In this document: in pieces, positions 1 to 7,755 of the stretch | Numbering within the stretch: the first letter of the stretch is position 1 | How the letters are laid out: every line of letters begins with the position of its first letter | Assembly (NCBI GenBank): GCA_015852425.1 | Contig: JAAAIG010000474.1 | Location: 15,889 to 29,730 of the forward strand | Direction: 5' to 3' | DNA length: 13,842 bases | Source: Gryganskiella cystojenkinii | Lineage: Eukaryota; Mortierellomycota; Mortierellomycetes; Mortierellales; Mortierellaceae | Position numbers and translations under genes: made by a program | Notes under the pieces: generated by a model | Told to the model about the DNA's origin: nothing | The model's input: the letters and a program-made list of their open reading frames with translations, nothing else | Databases searched by the model: none

Positions 1-26
1 CCCCCTCTCTCTCTCTCTGCGCCTAC

Positions 27-857
27 CTTGTTGAAGACCAGCGTAGCAGGAATTTTGGGATCGAGTTTTTCGAGCCGTTCGAAAATATAAGACTCTGTTG
101 CGACACTGTGTTCCAACAACTTGTGACAGTCCATGACGACCATCAAATGGTCCGCGTCCTCCAGAGCCGTCCAAGAGGCCGTGACGAGCTCTCGACTCAA
201 CCGAGAAATGTTCTTTTCGGGGACAACGCCGGGGGTATCATAAAAGAGGATTTGTTTGTTCTGGTGTGATAACACGGCCTTGATCCGCTCTCGGGTCGTG
301 TGAGGTCGGACCGAGACAATTGAGACATTGCTTCGGACAAGGTCGTTGATGATGGTCGACTTGCCGACGTTGGGGGATCCGATCAGGGCGATTTTGCAGA
401 TCTCGGCGTTCTCGGGCTGGACAAATTCCTTTATGACTTTGGGGAGGCGTACGGTCATATCTGCGGGACTGGCAAAGATGGGCATTGCTCGTGCTGGCTG
501 CATGTGAGGTTGTTCATATTCCTCTTCTGGTTGGGATGCTTCTTGTAGCTGGAATGCCGAGGGGGACACCGACTCGGTCGAGAATGTATCAGAGTCCAAT
601 TCCGATCCAGTGGCTATTACTGGAGCGGCCTGTCGTCTTGTGATCTCCTGGAGCTTCATCTGTTTGTCGCGCAGGGTCTGTTTAAGAAGTTCTAGTGATC
701 GAGCTGAGGGTTCCATGGTGGCAACAGAGGGACTGCTTTTGCTGTGTTTGGAGGAAAACTGTCTGCAAAGAGAGCATGGTCGAGAGTGAGCAGCGCTGGC
801 TGTTGGTCTAGAGAGTAGACTCCATGAAGAAGCGATGAGGGTTTTTGTCCTGTTCAT
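27..857 (-). CDS. Era-like GTPase, probably mitochondrial (5' exon only, runs off left edge)
   Basis: Only the first coding exon is in the window: 277 codons, ending phase 0 at a GTAGGC donor (26-25); the intron then enters a CT microsatellite and leaves the window. The Era-type G motifs are in order: G1 GSPNVGKS at residues 160-167, the G2 region HTTRERI near 186-192, G3 DTPG at 207-210, and the NK of G4 at 276-277, split from the rest of NKxD by the intron. The KH RNA-binding domain expected in Era would lie off-window. The first 40 residues are rich in Ser, Arg and Ala with almost no acidic residues and contain RQFSS (32-36), typical of a matrix-targeting presequence. ERAL1 family members act in assembly of the mitochondrial small ribosomal subunit; that role is inferred. 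The start at 857 has a GCCACC context, and Met48 (716-714) has the same context. The gene is divergent from the transglycosylase gene. A cytosolic Era paralogue is the alternative. Confidence 0.9.
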
Positions 858-1099
858 GGTGGCGGGCAATTGAAGAGCTGGTGGAATGGACGACTGAAGA
901 GAGTGAATGTGAGAGTGTCAAAAAAAAAAAAGGTCTGCAAGCATAAAATTGTGGTTTGTGGCTGAGTAAAAAAACTGTTTATTTCTCCCACCATGGAGGA
1001 CTTACTTTGCATCAAATCCTTTTATTACATCCCCCACTCGCAGGTCTCTCTCACTCAAAGTCTGTCACCATTCAGCGCCTCCAGTCAATCACTCGCACA
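858..1099. promoter_or_regulatory. Shared divergent promoter region (Era-like GTPase / queuine transglycosylase)
   Basis: The 242 bp between the two start codons must hold both promoters and both 5' leaders. It contains a run of 12 A residues near 920-931. I see no convincing TATA box for either direction. On the plus strand a strong-context ATG at 993 opens an upstream ORF (separate entry). Confidence 0.6.
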
Positions 1100-1103
1100 A
1101 TGA
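993..1103 (+). promoter_or_regulatory. Upstream ORF overlapping the transglycosylase start (ATGA)
   Basis: An ATG at 993-995 in a CCCACCATGG context opens 36 codons and ends at TGA 1101-1103. The last four bases, ATGA at 1100-1103, contain both the main start codon and this stop, so the two frames overlap by two bases. If the mRNA starts upstream of 993, most scanning ribosomes should initiate here and reach the main ATG only by reinitiation or leaky scanning. The peptide is not recognisable. A transcription start downstream of 995, or a leader intron ending at the CAG near 1051-1053, would remove it. Confidence 0.45.
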
Positions 1104-2658
1104 AACCTGCCCTGACATGGGATGTCCTTGCCAAGTGCAGCACCACAAAGGCGAGGGCTGCCGTCCTGACCTTGCCCCATGGACCTGTCAATGCTCCAGT
1201 CTTCATGCCCGTTGGAACTCAGGGCACATTGAAGGGCATCACCCCAGACCAAATCGAGGGACTCGGATGTCAGATCATGCTCAACAACACTTACCACCTT
1301 GTAAGTTTATTGCGTAACTCTTTGCTGTTACTGCGCCCGACGAAAAGAAAGAGGGGGAGTTTGCGCATAAACTAACCTTTGTTCCTGCATCAATTAACTA
1401 AAGGGTCTTCGACCGGGCCAAGAGTTGTTGGACGCTTGCGGAGGAGCACATACTTTCCAAGGGTGGAACAGGAACTTGTTGACAGACAGTGGTGGATTCC
1501 AAATGGTCTCGCTTTTGAAGTTGGCCGAGATCACCGAGCAAGGAGTCCAGTTCGAATCCCCTCATGACGGATCCCTCATGTTGTTGACACCCGAGCACTC
1601 AATGTCGCTTCAAAACTCGATCGGTGCCGATATCATGATGCAATTGGACGATGTCGTCTCCTCCCTTACGACTGGACCCCGTGTCGAAGAGGCCATGTGG
1701 AGATCTATTCGTTGGTATGATGTCGTCTGGAAACTTGTTATTTTTCAATGATAGAGAAAGCAGTTCCTCGAAGACGACTTGTAGCTAATTTGGGCCTAAC
1801 TGCCTAACTCACTTACGTTTTCTCTCTCGACACCACAGGTTGGACCGATGCATTAAGGCGCATACGAAACCCGAGACCCAAAACTTGTTCGCGATTATCC
1901 AAGGAGGACTGGATCCCGATCTGCGAAAGCAATGTATTGAGGAGATGGTTCGTCGTGATACCCCAGGATATGCCATTGGAGGACTCTCCGGTGGCGAGGA
2001 AAAGGACAAGTTCTGGAGAGTCGTTTCATTGTGCACGGATTTGATGCCAAGGACCAAGCCAATATACTGCATGGGTGTCGGGTATGATTGATTTCCCCCT
2101 CCCTCGCTAGGAATTTGTGACATTTGAACTGATCTCGAGGTTGTCCTCTTGGTATTCTCAGCAATGCATAACTGACGTTTGACCTTCGACTATCACCACT
2201 TTAGATACGCCGAAGATCTGGTTGTCTGTGTTGCCTTGGGTGTGGATATGTTCGACTGTGTGTTCCCCACGAGAACAGCCCGTTTCGGAAACGCATTGAC
2301 GGCGACGGGTACCTTGAGCTTGCGGCAGGCCAAGTTTAAGGATGATTTCCGACCGATCGAGGAAGGATGCGACTGCATCGCTTGCAAGTCTTACACACGG
2401 TCTTACCTGTACACGATCGTGACTAAGGAGACTGTTGGTTGTCATTTGATCTCGATCCACAACACCGCATACCAGTTGCGTCTGATGCGACAGATCCGGG
2501 AGAGTATTCTCGAGGACCGGTTCCCACAGTTTATTCACAAGTTCTTCAAGGATCTGTTTAAGGAGAAGAGTTCTTACCCCGAATGGGCCGTGAACGCGCT
2601 CAGGAGTGTGAACGTGGATCTGATCGGGGGTGAGGTGGTAGATCAACAGCAAGCATAG
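1100..2658 (+). CDS. QTRT1: Queuine tRNA-ribosyltransferase catalytic subunit (eukaryotic TGT)
   Basis: Exons 1100-1300, 1404-1714, 1839-2081 and 2205-2658 join into 402 codons plus TAG, close to the roughly 403 aa of animal QTRT1. All three introns (103, 124, 123 nt) are GT-AG and keep frame through conserved blocks. The enzyme exchanges guanine at the wobble position of GUN-anticodon tRNAs for queuine. Visible motifs: LLTDSGGFQ with the catalytic acid/base Asp95, GGLSGGE in exon 3, [13 protein letters not shown] with nucleophile Asp269, and zinc ligands Cys307, Cys309, Cys312 and His337. In eukaryotes the active enzyme is a heterodimer with QTRT2, which is not in this window. The frame stays open 48 codons upstream but has no ATG there, so 1100 is the start. 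Saccharomyces lacks this enzyme, so its presence is taxonomically informative. Confidence 0.97.
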
Positions 2659-3215
2659 ACAGACCCAAAGAAAAGTTAACTAGAAGAGAGGGTATTTATG
2701 TAACATTACAAAGGTGCTTATTATTGTTCCCATGGAAGATCGTGAGAGTGAGTCGCTGAAAGAAAGGGGAAACAGAGAAGGGATGTCGACTCTCTGACAG
2801 TCAGTCATGTTTTTTTGCTCCTGCAGCATTGGGGGAACCACCCAAGGGCAGCCTCGAGAAGCAAACACACACAGAGTCAGACAATAATACTGGCAGAACT
2901 TCAATGATACAGGGGGAGAAAAAAGAGCCCATTCAGGCGGACAGTGTCAGCACCGCATGTCTATTTTTTCACGCTCAAATCTCCCCATCCATTAATCTCC
3001 TCTTTGCTCCTCCTTTCTTTTCTCTCCTTTCATCTTTTTTTCATTCTCATCTTTCACCCTCTTCATTCCTTCCAATATCATTGACCTTTGGAGTGAGGAA
3101 TTGCTGATTCACCGAGCATCATCCGTTCATCTCAAAGAAACCCTCATCTACTCGTGCTCTCTCATATCCCCTCTTCCGGTCCCACACTTTTTCCCCTTCT
3201 TTTCTTTGAATATCC
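2659..3215. other. Intergenic: transglycosylase 3' UTR and Arp1 promoter/leader
   Basis: No gene seen in 557 nt. The proximal half should carry the 3' UTR of the transglycosylase; no exact AATAAA is present on the plus strand close to the stop. From about 2960 to 3210 the plus strand is strongly pyrimidine-rich, as is common in promoters and leaders of well-expressed fungal genes. There is no clear TATA box. Confidence 0.5.
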
Positions 3216-5648
3216 ATGGAGTACGAAGACGTCCTAACGAATCAGCCCGTTGTCATTGACAATGTGAGTCCTCTCTCACCTACATTCTCCTTCCTACTGT
3301 TGACTGGGTCAGACTTTCGAGACAACTTCTCCCACGCGTGCCTTGAACTTCACCGTGAACGCGTGACCCTGTCCGCCTTTGATGTCGCGCGAATGCAAAG
3401 AGAGAGAGAGAGAGAGAAAAAAAAAGGAAGCATGTCCCACCCCTGCTGACCCCAACCTGTATCCAATTTGTTTTTTATGCATTTGTCATGGCGAATATCT
3501 TCGTCTTTCTTTCTTAGGGATCGGGTGTCATCAAAGCAGGTTTCGCCGGAGACGACCAGCCAAAGTGTTTTTTCCCTTCCTTGTAAGTCTTTGATGCATT
3601 TTCGACAGCTTTTTTTTTTTCCATTTCCAGCCGAATCGCATTGCTTTCCTCGAGTGCTTATGTTCGTTCGGGTCGAGAAACCCTCGGGATACCTTTTCGT
3701 TTTTTGTTGGGTTGATGACGAATTCTTGTATTGTTTCCTATCTCTGTCCCATAGTGTTGGTCGTCCCAAGCATGTCAGGATCATGGCTGGAGCAGTCGAG
3801 GGCGATGTGTTCATTGGCAGGAAGGCTCAGGAACTCAGAGGTCTCTTGAAGATCAAGTACCCTATCGAACATGGTATTGTTCAGGACTGGGACGATATGG
3901 AGCGCATCTGGCAATACATCTACTCGGATGAGCTCAAGACTCTGTCAGAAGAGGTAAGGACTAAAGGAGGTGCATTATTATCCTTCCTTGCAGAAAAAGA
4001 TACCTAAGACTACATTCGGGATTGAACAAGGGGCACACAAGAAACAGAAAAAAGATGGCTATGGGACAGTAGAACCTCTACCCTGCAGACAAAAGAAGCA
4101 GGAACATTGGAAAATCATAGCAGGAAACACTGGCTGTTAAAAAAGTGTTACCCAACATTGTTCTTTCTCGACCTACAACCACATCACTCCTTCCTATCAT
4201 GTGCAATAATTATTGTTTGTTGACCATGTGCCTGGATCGACCTGACGAACAGCTAGTGGTTGGATTTTAATTTTTTTATACTTATGTTTACCTGATCCCT
4301 GAGAGTCAGCATAGGGGAATGCTCCTCCTTGATAAATTTATCTCTTTCTTCACTAATAGTGAATCGCAATTGCCTACTCTACATTGTTAGCATCCTGTCT
4401 TGTTGACCGAGGCTCCTTTAAACCCGATGAAGAACCGAGAGATGGCTGCCCAGATCTTTTTCGAGACGTTTAACGTACCCGCACTCTTTACGTCCATACA
4501 AGCAGTCTTGAGTTTGTAAGTTGGCATATATTGATTAGCCATTAGTTGTCTCTTCCAGGACCACTGATACCCAGACACGGAGTCTAATCGTTACTTCGCT
4601 TTATTTAAATATGACCATAGGTACTCCTCTGGACGTACGACCGGTGTTGTTCTCGATTCTGGAGATGGTGTCACCCATGCGGTGCCAGTGTACGAGGGTT
4701 TTGCTATACCCCATGCTATTCAGCGTGTTGATATTGCCGGAAGGTAACCTTTGTCGACTCGAATGCAGTAGAATTTTTGATTAGGAACTGGAAAAATTGA
4801 TGAAGATCGAGTAATTGACACAAAAACTGCTTTGACTCTTTGTCTATTTAGAGATGTTACGGAACATTTGCAATTGCTCCTTCGCAAGGCTGGATACCAC
4901 TTTCACACTACGGCAGAGAAGGAGATTGTCCGGATCATCAAGGAGAAAAATTGTTTCCTGCCATTGTTTCCCGCCAAGGAGGAGAAAGACAACGGCGGCA
5001 AGAGCGAGGACTTTATGCTGCCAGATGGAAACGTCATCAAGGTATGGATGATCAATTCTTAAAAGTTAAAAGCAAATGTGCACTCCTGGCATGGATCGCG
5101 GACCGCTGATGTGAACGACTATTTTTATTTTGTATCGTCATTTTAGCTGGGAGCTGAACGATACAGGGCTCCCGAGATTCTGTTCAACCCCGAGATCATT
5201 GGTCAAGAGTTCCCAGGAATTCACCAGGTGGTTGTGGACTCGATCAGTCGATCGGATATGGACCTTCGTAAATCGTTGTATGCCAATATTGTCCTATCTG
5301 GAGGCTCGACCCTGTGCAAGGGATTCGGTGATCGTCTGTTGTTGGAGGTCAAGAAATTGGCGCTTAAGGATATCAAGATCAAGATCTCGGCACCTCCAGA
5401 GCGTAAATATAGTACATGGATCGGAGGATCTATCCTGGCCTCTTTGAGCACGTTCAAGAAGGTAAGAATCCAACATAGTTTTTTTTTATTTTATTTTATT
5501 TATTTTCTCTAGCACGCTTCGAGTTTTTATACATGACGTGTCTGCAAAGTGTCCAAAAACTAACGCTACATTCTTGTTCCTATAGATGTGGGTCTCGGCA
5601 GAAGAGTACCAAGAAGATCCTTACAGGTGTTTCTCGTCCATGTGGTAA
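3216..5648 (+). CDS. ARP1: Actin-related protein 1 (centractin), dynactin filament subunit
   Basis: Eight exons: 3216-3263, 3518-3582, 3755-3953, 4391-4515, 4621-4743, 4852-5041, 5147-5461 and 5586-5648, giving 375 aa (human ACTR1A is 376). Every junction is GT-AG and closes in frame within conserved sequence. Arp1 forms the short actin-like filament of dynactin, the adaptor linking dynein to cargo and needed for nuclear migration in hyphae. The N terminus [19 protein letters not shown] marks Arp1 rather than conventional actin. Actin-fold motifs: phosphate-1 loop about residues 15-29, phosphate-2 loop LDSGDGVTH at 157-165, adenosine motif [14 protein letters not shown] at 298-311, and [10 protein letters not shown] near 341-350. 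The oddity is the C terminus: after [12 protein letters not shown] it reads YRCFSSMW and stops, lacking the HRKxF-type tail usual in actin and Arp1. Total length is nevertheless normal. The stop is followed by a run of A residues and CT repeats. Confidence 0.96.
3399..3416 (+). repeat. (AG)9 microsatellite in Arp1 intron 1
   Basis: Nine perfect AG units, followed directly by a run of A residues (3417-3426), lie inside the 254-nt first intron of ARP1. This is a length-variable simple repeat; no function is apparent. Confidence 0.9.
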
Positions 5649-5779
5649 AAAAAAAAAAGAGGCTGCGTTCTTTTTCAGTCTCTATTTCTCGCTCTCTCTC
5701 TCTCTTTCCCTGAACAAAAATCATCGGAAAAAAATAGACTCCAAAACAACAGTCGTACGCGCCAAGGGAGAGTCTACAA

Positions 5780-5785
5780 AATAAA
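5780..5785 (+). terminator. AATAAA polyadenylation signal, ARP1
   Basis: An exact AATAAA lies 131 nt past the ARP1 stop and 83 nt before the HSK3 start, so ARP1 transcripts probably end in this short gap. No cleavage site can be seen directly. Confidence 0.55.
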
Positions 5786-5868
5786 AATTTAGTTTAAACT
5801 CTTTGCCTCGCTTTCTCTCGCCATTTAATAACCAATCCAAACATCAACGGAAACTCAGGACCAAAAAA

Positions 5869-6304
5869 ATGTCATCCCTCGCTACCCCAGCATCGCCAGG
5901 AACCTCACGCACGACCCAGTACACGGTCTTGAATGCGGCTCTCGAGAAACTTCAAAAGAATCTCTCGGCCTTGGAGCAAAATGTGGAGGTGACTGTTGTC
6001 CAGTCAGAGTGGACCAAGAGACTCCTCACGATTCACTCCTCATTGTAAGGAGAAAGCTACAAGGCATCGCACTCTGAACAAAAGCAGTTCGTGATAGCGT
6101 GCCGTCGTTTAGATTACTTCCATCATGTTCCACTGTCAACGTCCGAAATTGCGTTCTAATGTTCTGATGTTTCTATTTACTTTTACGCGTAGAATGATGG
6201 CGTCTTCCAAGGTGCTGCATGAGGACATGGACCAGGGCGAAGACGGTAGTGGTCAGCACGGCGGAGAAAGTTCGGACGAACGACACGACGGATATGAGTC
6301 ATGA
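5869..6304 (+). CDS. HSK3: DASH/Dam1 complex subunit Hsk3-like
   Basis: Two exons (5869-6044 and 6193-6304) with one 148-nt GT-AG intron give 95 aa. Residues about 17-67 fit the Hsk3 family: YTVLNAALEKLQKNLSALE forms a heptad-like coiled-coil segment, then VVQSEWTKRLLTIHSSL and MMASSKVL; the family pattern is LNxQLxQLxxNLxxLE followed by a Q-rich helix and SLFMASxKVL. The last 25 residues are acidic and low-complexity. Hsk3 is one of the ten small coiled-coil subunits of the DASH/Dam1 complex, which forms rings on kinetochore microtubules and couples chromosomes to depolymerising ends. Start choice: the first ATG after the ARP1 poly(A) signal, preceded by an A-rich CCAAAAAA context, with no upstream ATG in the gap. 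The exon junction falls within the conserved segment, which supports the splice. Recognition is from memory of the family, not from a search. Confidence 0.82.
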
Positions 6305-6801
6305 ACCAGGGCCTCTTCTCTTATCCCGAGCCAGTCCAAAGGGACCTGGGAGCACACATACCATTCGGCAATCAAATGCGGTTTCCAACTCGTGTGGGGA
6401 CTTTTAGATAATCTTTGCCTTCATCACCTCTCTCACGTTTCTCCGTCGCAAGCAAGTCGACCAAATCTTCCCATTTGGTAACTCAGAACATCGCCAGAAT
6501 AGTCTACTTGCACAGCTGCTTGCATCGACCAGGAACTCGCTTTTTTAGAGACCTGCATGGATTCATAGAATCATACTCTATCTTTCAATATATACCCACG
6601 GTGGCCCAGAGGCATACTAAAACCAGCCGTGTGAGGTCATGAGAATGTTTGATTCTATTTGAACGCAAAACGAATTTTATTACAGCAAGGGAAGGAAAGA
6701 GAATAAAAAAACATGAATCTAACAGGTTTTTAAGTGTAAATGAAGAGGGAGGGGATGACGACTGGAGACAGGATGAACAGGGCGGTGAATGGTTGAAATT
6801 C
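6305..6801. other. Convergent intergenic region (HSK3 and MRP51 3' ends)
   Basis: These 497 nt separate two convergent genes and should contain both 3' UTRs. On the minus strand an AATAAA (plus-strand 6676-6681) lies about 120 nt past the MRP51 stop. An AATAAA is also present on the plus strand near 6705. Open frames here are short and without recognisable content. Confidence 0.5.
6676..6681 (-). terminator. AATAAA polyadenylation signal, MRP51
   Basis: Plus-strand TTTATT reads AATAAA on the minus strand, about 120 nt beyond the MRP51 stop codon: a suitable position for a fungal polyadenylation signal. Confidence 0.5.
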
Positions 6802-7755
6802 TTATGAGCGAGTAGAGGACTGGTCGCGCTGATCCAGAAGGTCATGTACGCGAGAGATAACACGTTGACGGGTCACAGTCGTGGCAGCCGAGTCGGTCGA
6901 GTTCTTGTCGGCAGAAGAAGCACCCTGGGGCAAGATGCTCTTGTTGTTATGGTCCCTTCCAGTTGACAACCAAGATCCGCCGGGGGGAGGAGGAGTCAGA
7001 CTCAAGACAACATTAGGACGACCATCATCATCAAACTCTGCAGTTGAGACATAGTAGGACTGCAGGGACTTAGAGTTGACCTGATGTTGAGGCGAAGAGT
7101 AAGATGGCAGCGAAGCGACGACACCGCAGACACCAATGAGAGGGTTCTGACGACGGACACCGAGACTGCGTCCCTGAACGATTGTGGGCGTTGAGGGTTC
7201 ATAGTATCCATATGTAGGTCCGACCTTGGTCTTGGGGTTGAATCCGGCCATGGTGGAATGAGTGGGAGCAGAAGACGTCGAAGAGGGCGTAGTGGTGTCG
7301 TAGAAGGTGCCCTTGGCGGTCCTGGTCCTGATGTTCATGAACTGTAAATGATCCTCGGCCTTGACCTCGTTCTTGGCAAGGGCCTCCTTCCAGGCCTGAC
7401 GCTTGTCCTTGGCCTGTCGCAACAATCTTTGGAACTGTTCCTCGGACATGGCAGAGAGATCCTTCTTGACCGTGACGGGTTGAGGCTGTGGTGGACGCGA
7501 TCGAGGGAAGTTTTCCTTCCATCGCTGCAAGAAGAGGTAATCACCCGAGGCGGATTCGAAGGGCGTCTGATGTTCTGCTGTGTCGAGCTGGTCAATCTTC
7601 AAGAGATGGGTTCGGACGACCGTGGGGAGGTTACGCTTCAGACCCCAGTCACCGATTTTCTTTGCTTTTGAAGTGGTGGTGTAGATCTGACCGATGCTCC
7701 TGTCATAGGTGGCAAGGCGGGATGTCCTCAACAGGTGCGAGAACGACCGCTCCAT
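6802..7755 (-). CDS. MRP51: Mitochondrial small-subunit ribosomal protein Mrp51-like
   Basis: A single exon of 317 codons plus TAA. The N terminus FSHLLRTSRLATYDRSIGQIY followed by KIGDWGLKR (33-41) and KIDQLDTAEHQTPF is the Mrp51 family signature: a helix with SRLAxYD, the GDWGLKRxLP block and a QLDTxEH block. Next comes YLFLQRWKENF (73-83), a basic coiled-coil-like stretch (about 100-145), then a second conserved-looking block, KVGPTYGYYE to GVCGVVASLP. The C terminus is Ser/Thr-rich. Mrp51 is a fungal mitoribosomal 37S protein involved in translation initiation of mitochondrial mRNAs, acting in the matrix. I chose Met at 7755-7753 because the family N terminus begins there. The frame stays open to an ATG at 7896, adding 47 residues with no family resemblance. 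The gene converges with HSK3. Confidence 0.85.
   Translation of the reverse strand: MERSFSHLLRTSRLATYDRSIGQIYTTTSKAKKIGDWGLKRNLPTVVRTHLLKIDQLDTAEHQTPFESASGDYLFLQRWKENFPRSRPPQPQPVTVKKDLSAMSEEQFQRLLRQAKDKRQAWKEALAKNEVKAEDHLQFMNIRTRTAKGTFYDTTTPSSTSSAPTHSTMAGFNPKTKVGPTYGYYEPSTPTIVQGRSLGVRRQNPLIGVCGVVASLPSYSSPQHQVNSKSLQSYYVSTAEFDDDGRPNVVLSLTPPPPGGSWLSTGRDHNNKSILPQGASSADKNSTDSAATTVTRQRVISRVHDLLDQRDQSSTRS

Noticed and set aside
956..1099. N-terminal extension of the transglycosylase
   Set aside because: The frame is open upstream of 1100 but contains no ATG; the apparent start at 956 is TTG. The conserved protein begins at the ATG at 1100.
1550..1562. tRNA B-box-like string AGTTCGAATCCC
   Set aside because: It lies inside exon 2 of the transglycosylase and encodes the conserved QFESP segment; no A box or cloverleaf surrounds it.
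3350..3814. 154-codon minus-strand ORF
   Set aside because: It is antisense to ARP1 exons 2-3 and introns, includes the translated AG microsatellite and has no recognisable content.
4780..4851. snoRNA C-box-like TTGATGAA in ARP1 intron 5
   Set aside because: No D box (CTGA) follows at a suitable distance and no terminal stem is visible.
5679..5784. Extra ARP1 exon encoding an HRKK-containing tail
   Set aside because: It needs a 52-nt intron, shorter than any other here, and yields a Ser/Leu repeat from CT microsatellite DNA. The simple stop gives the normal family length.
7348..7671. 107-codon plus-strand ORF
   Set aside because: It is a shadow of the MRP51 coding sequence on the opposite strand, with a biased Leu/Gly-rich translation.
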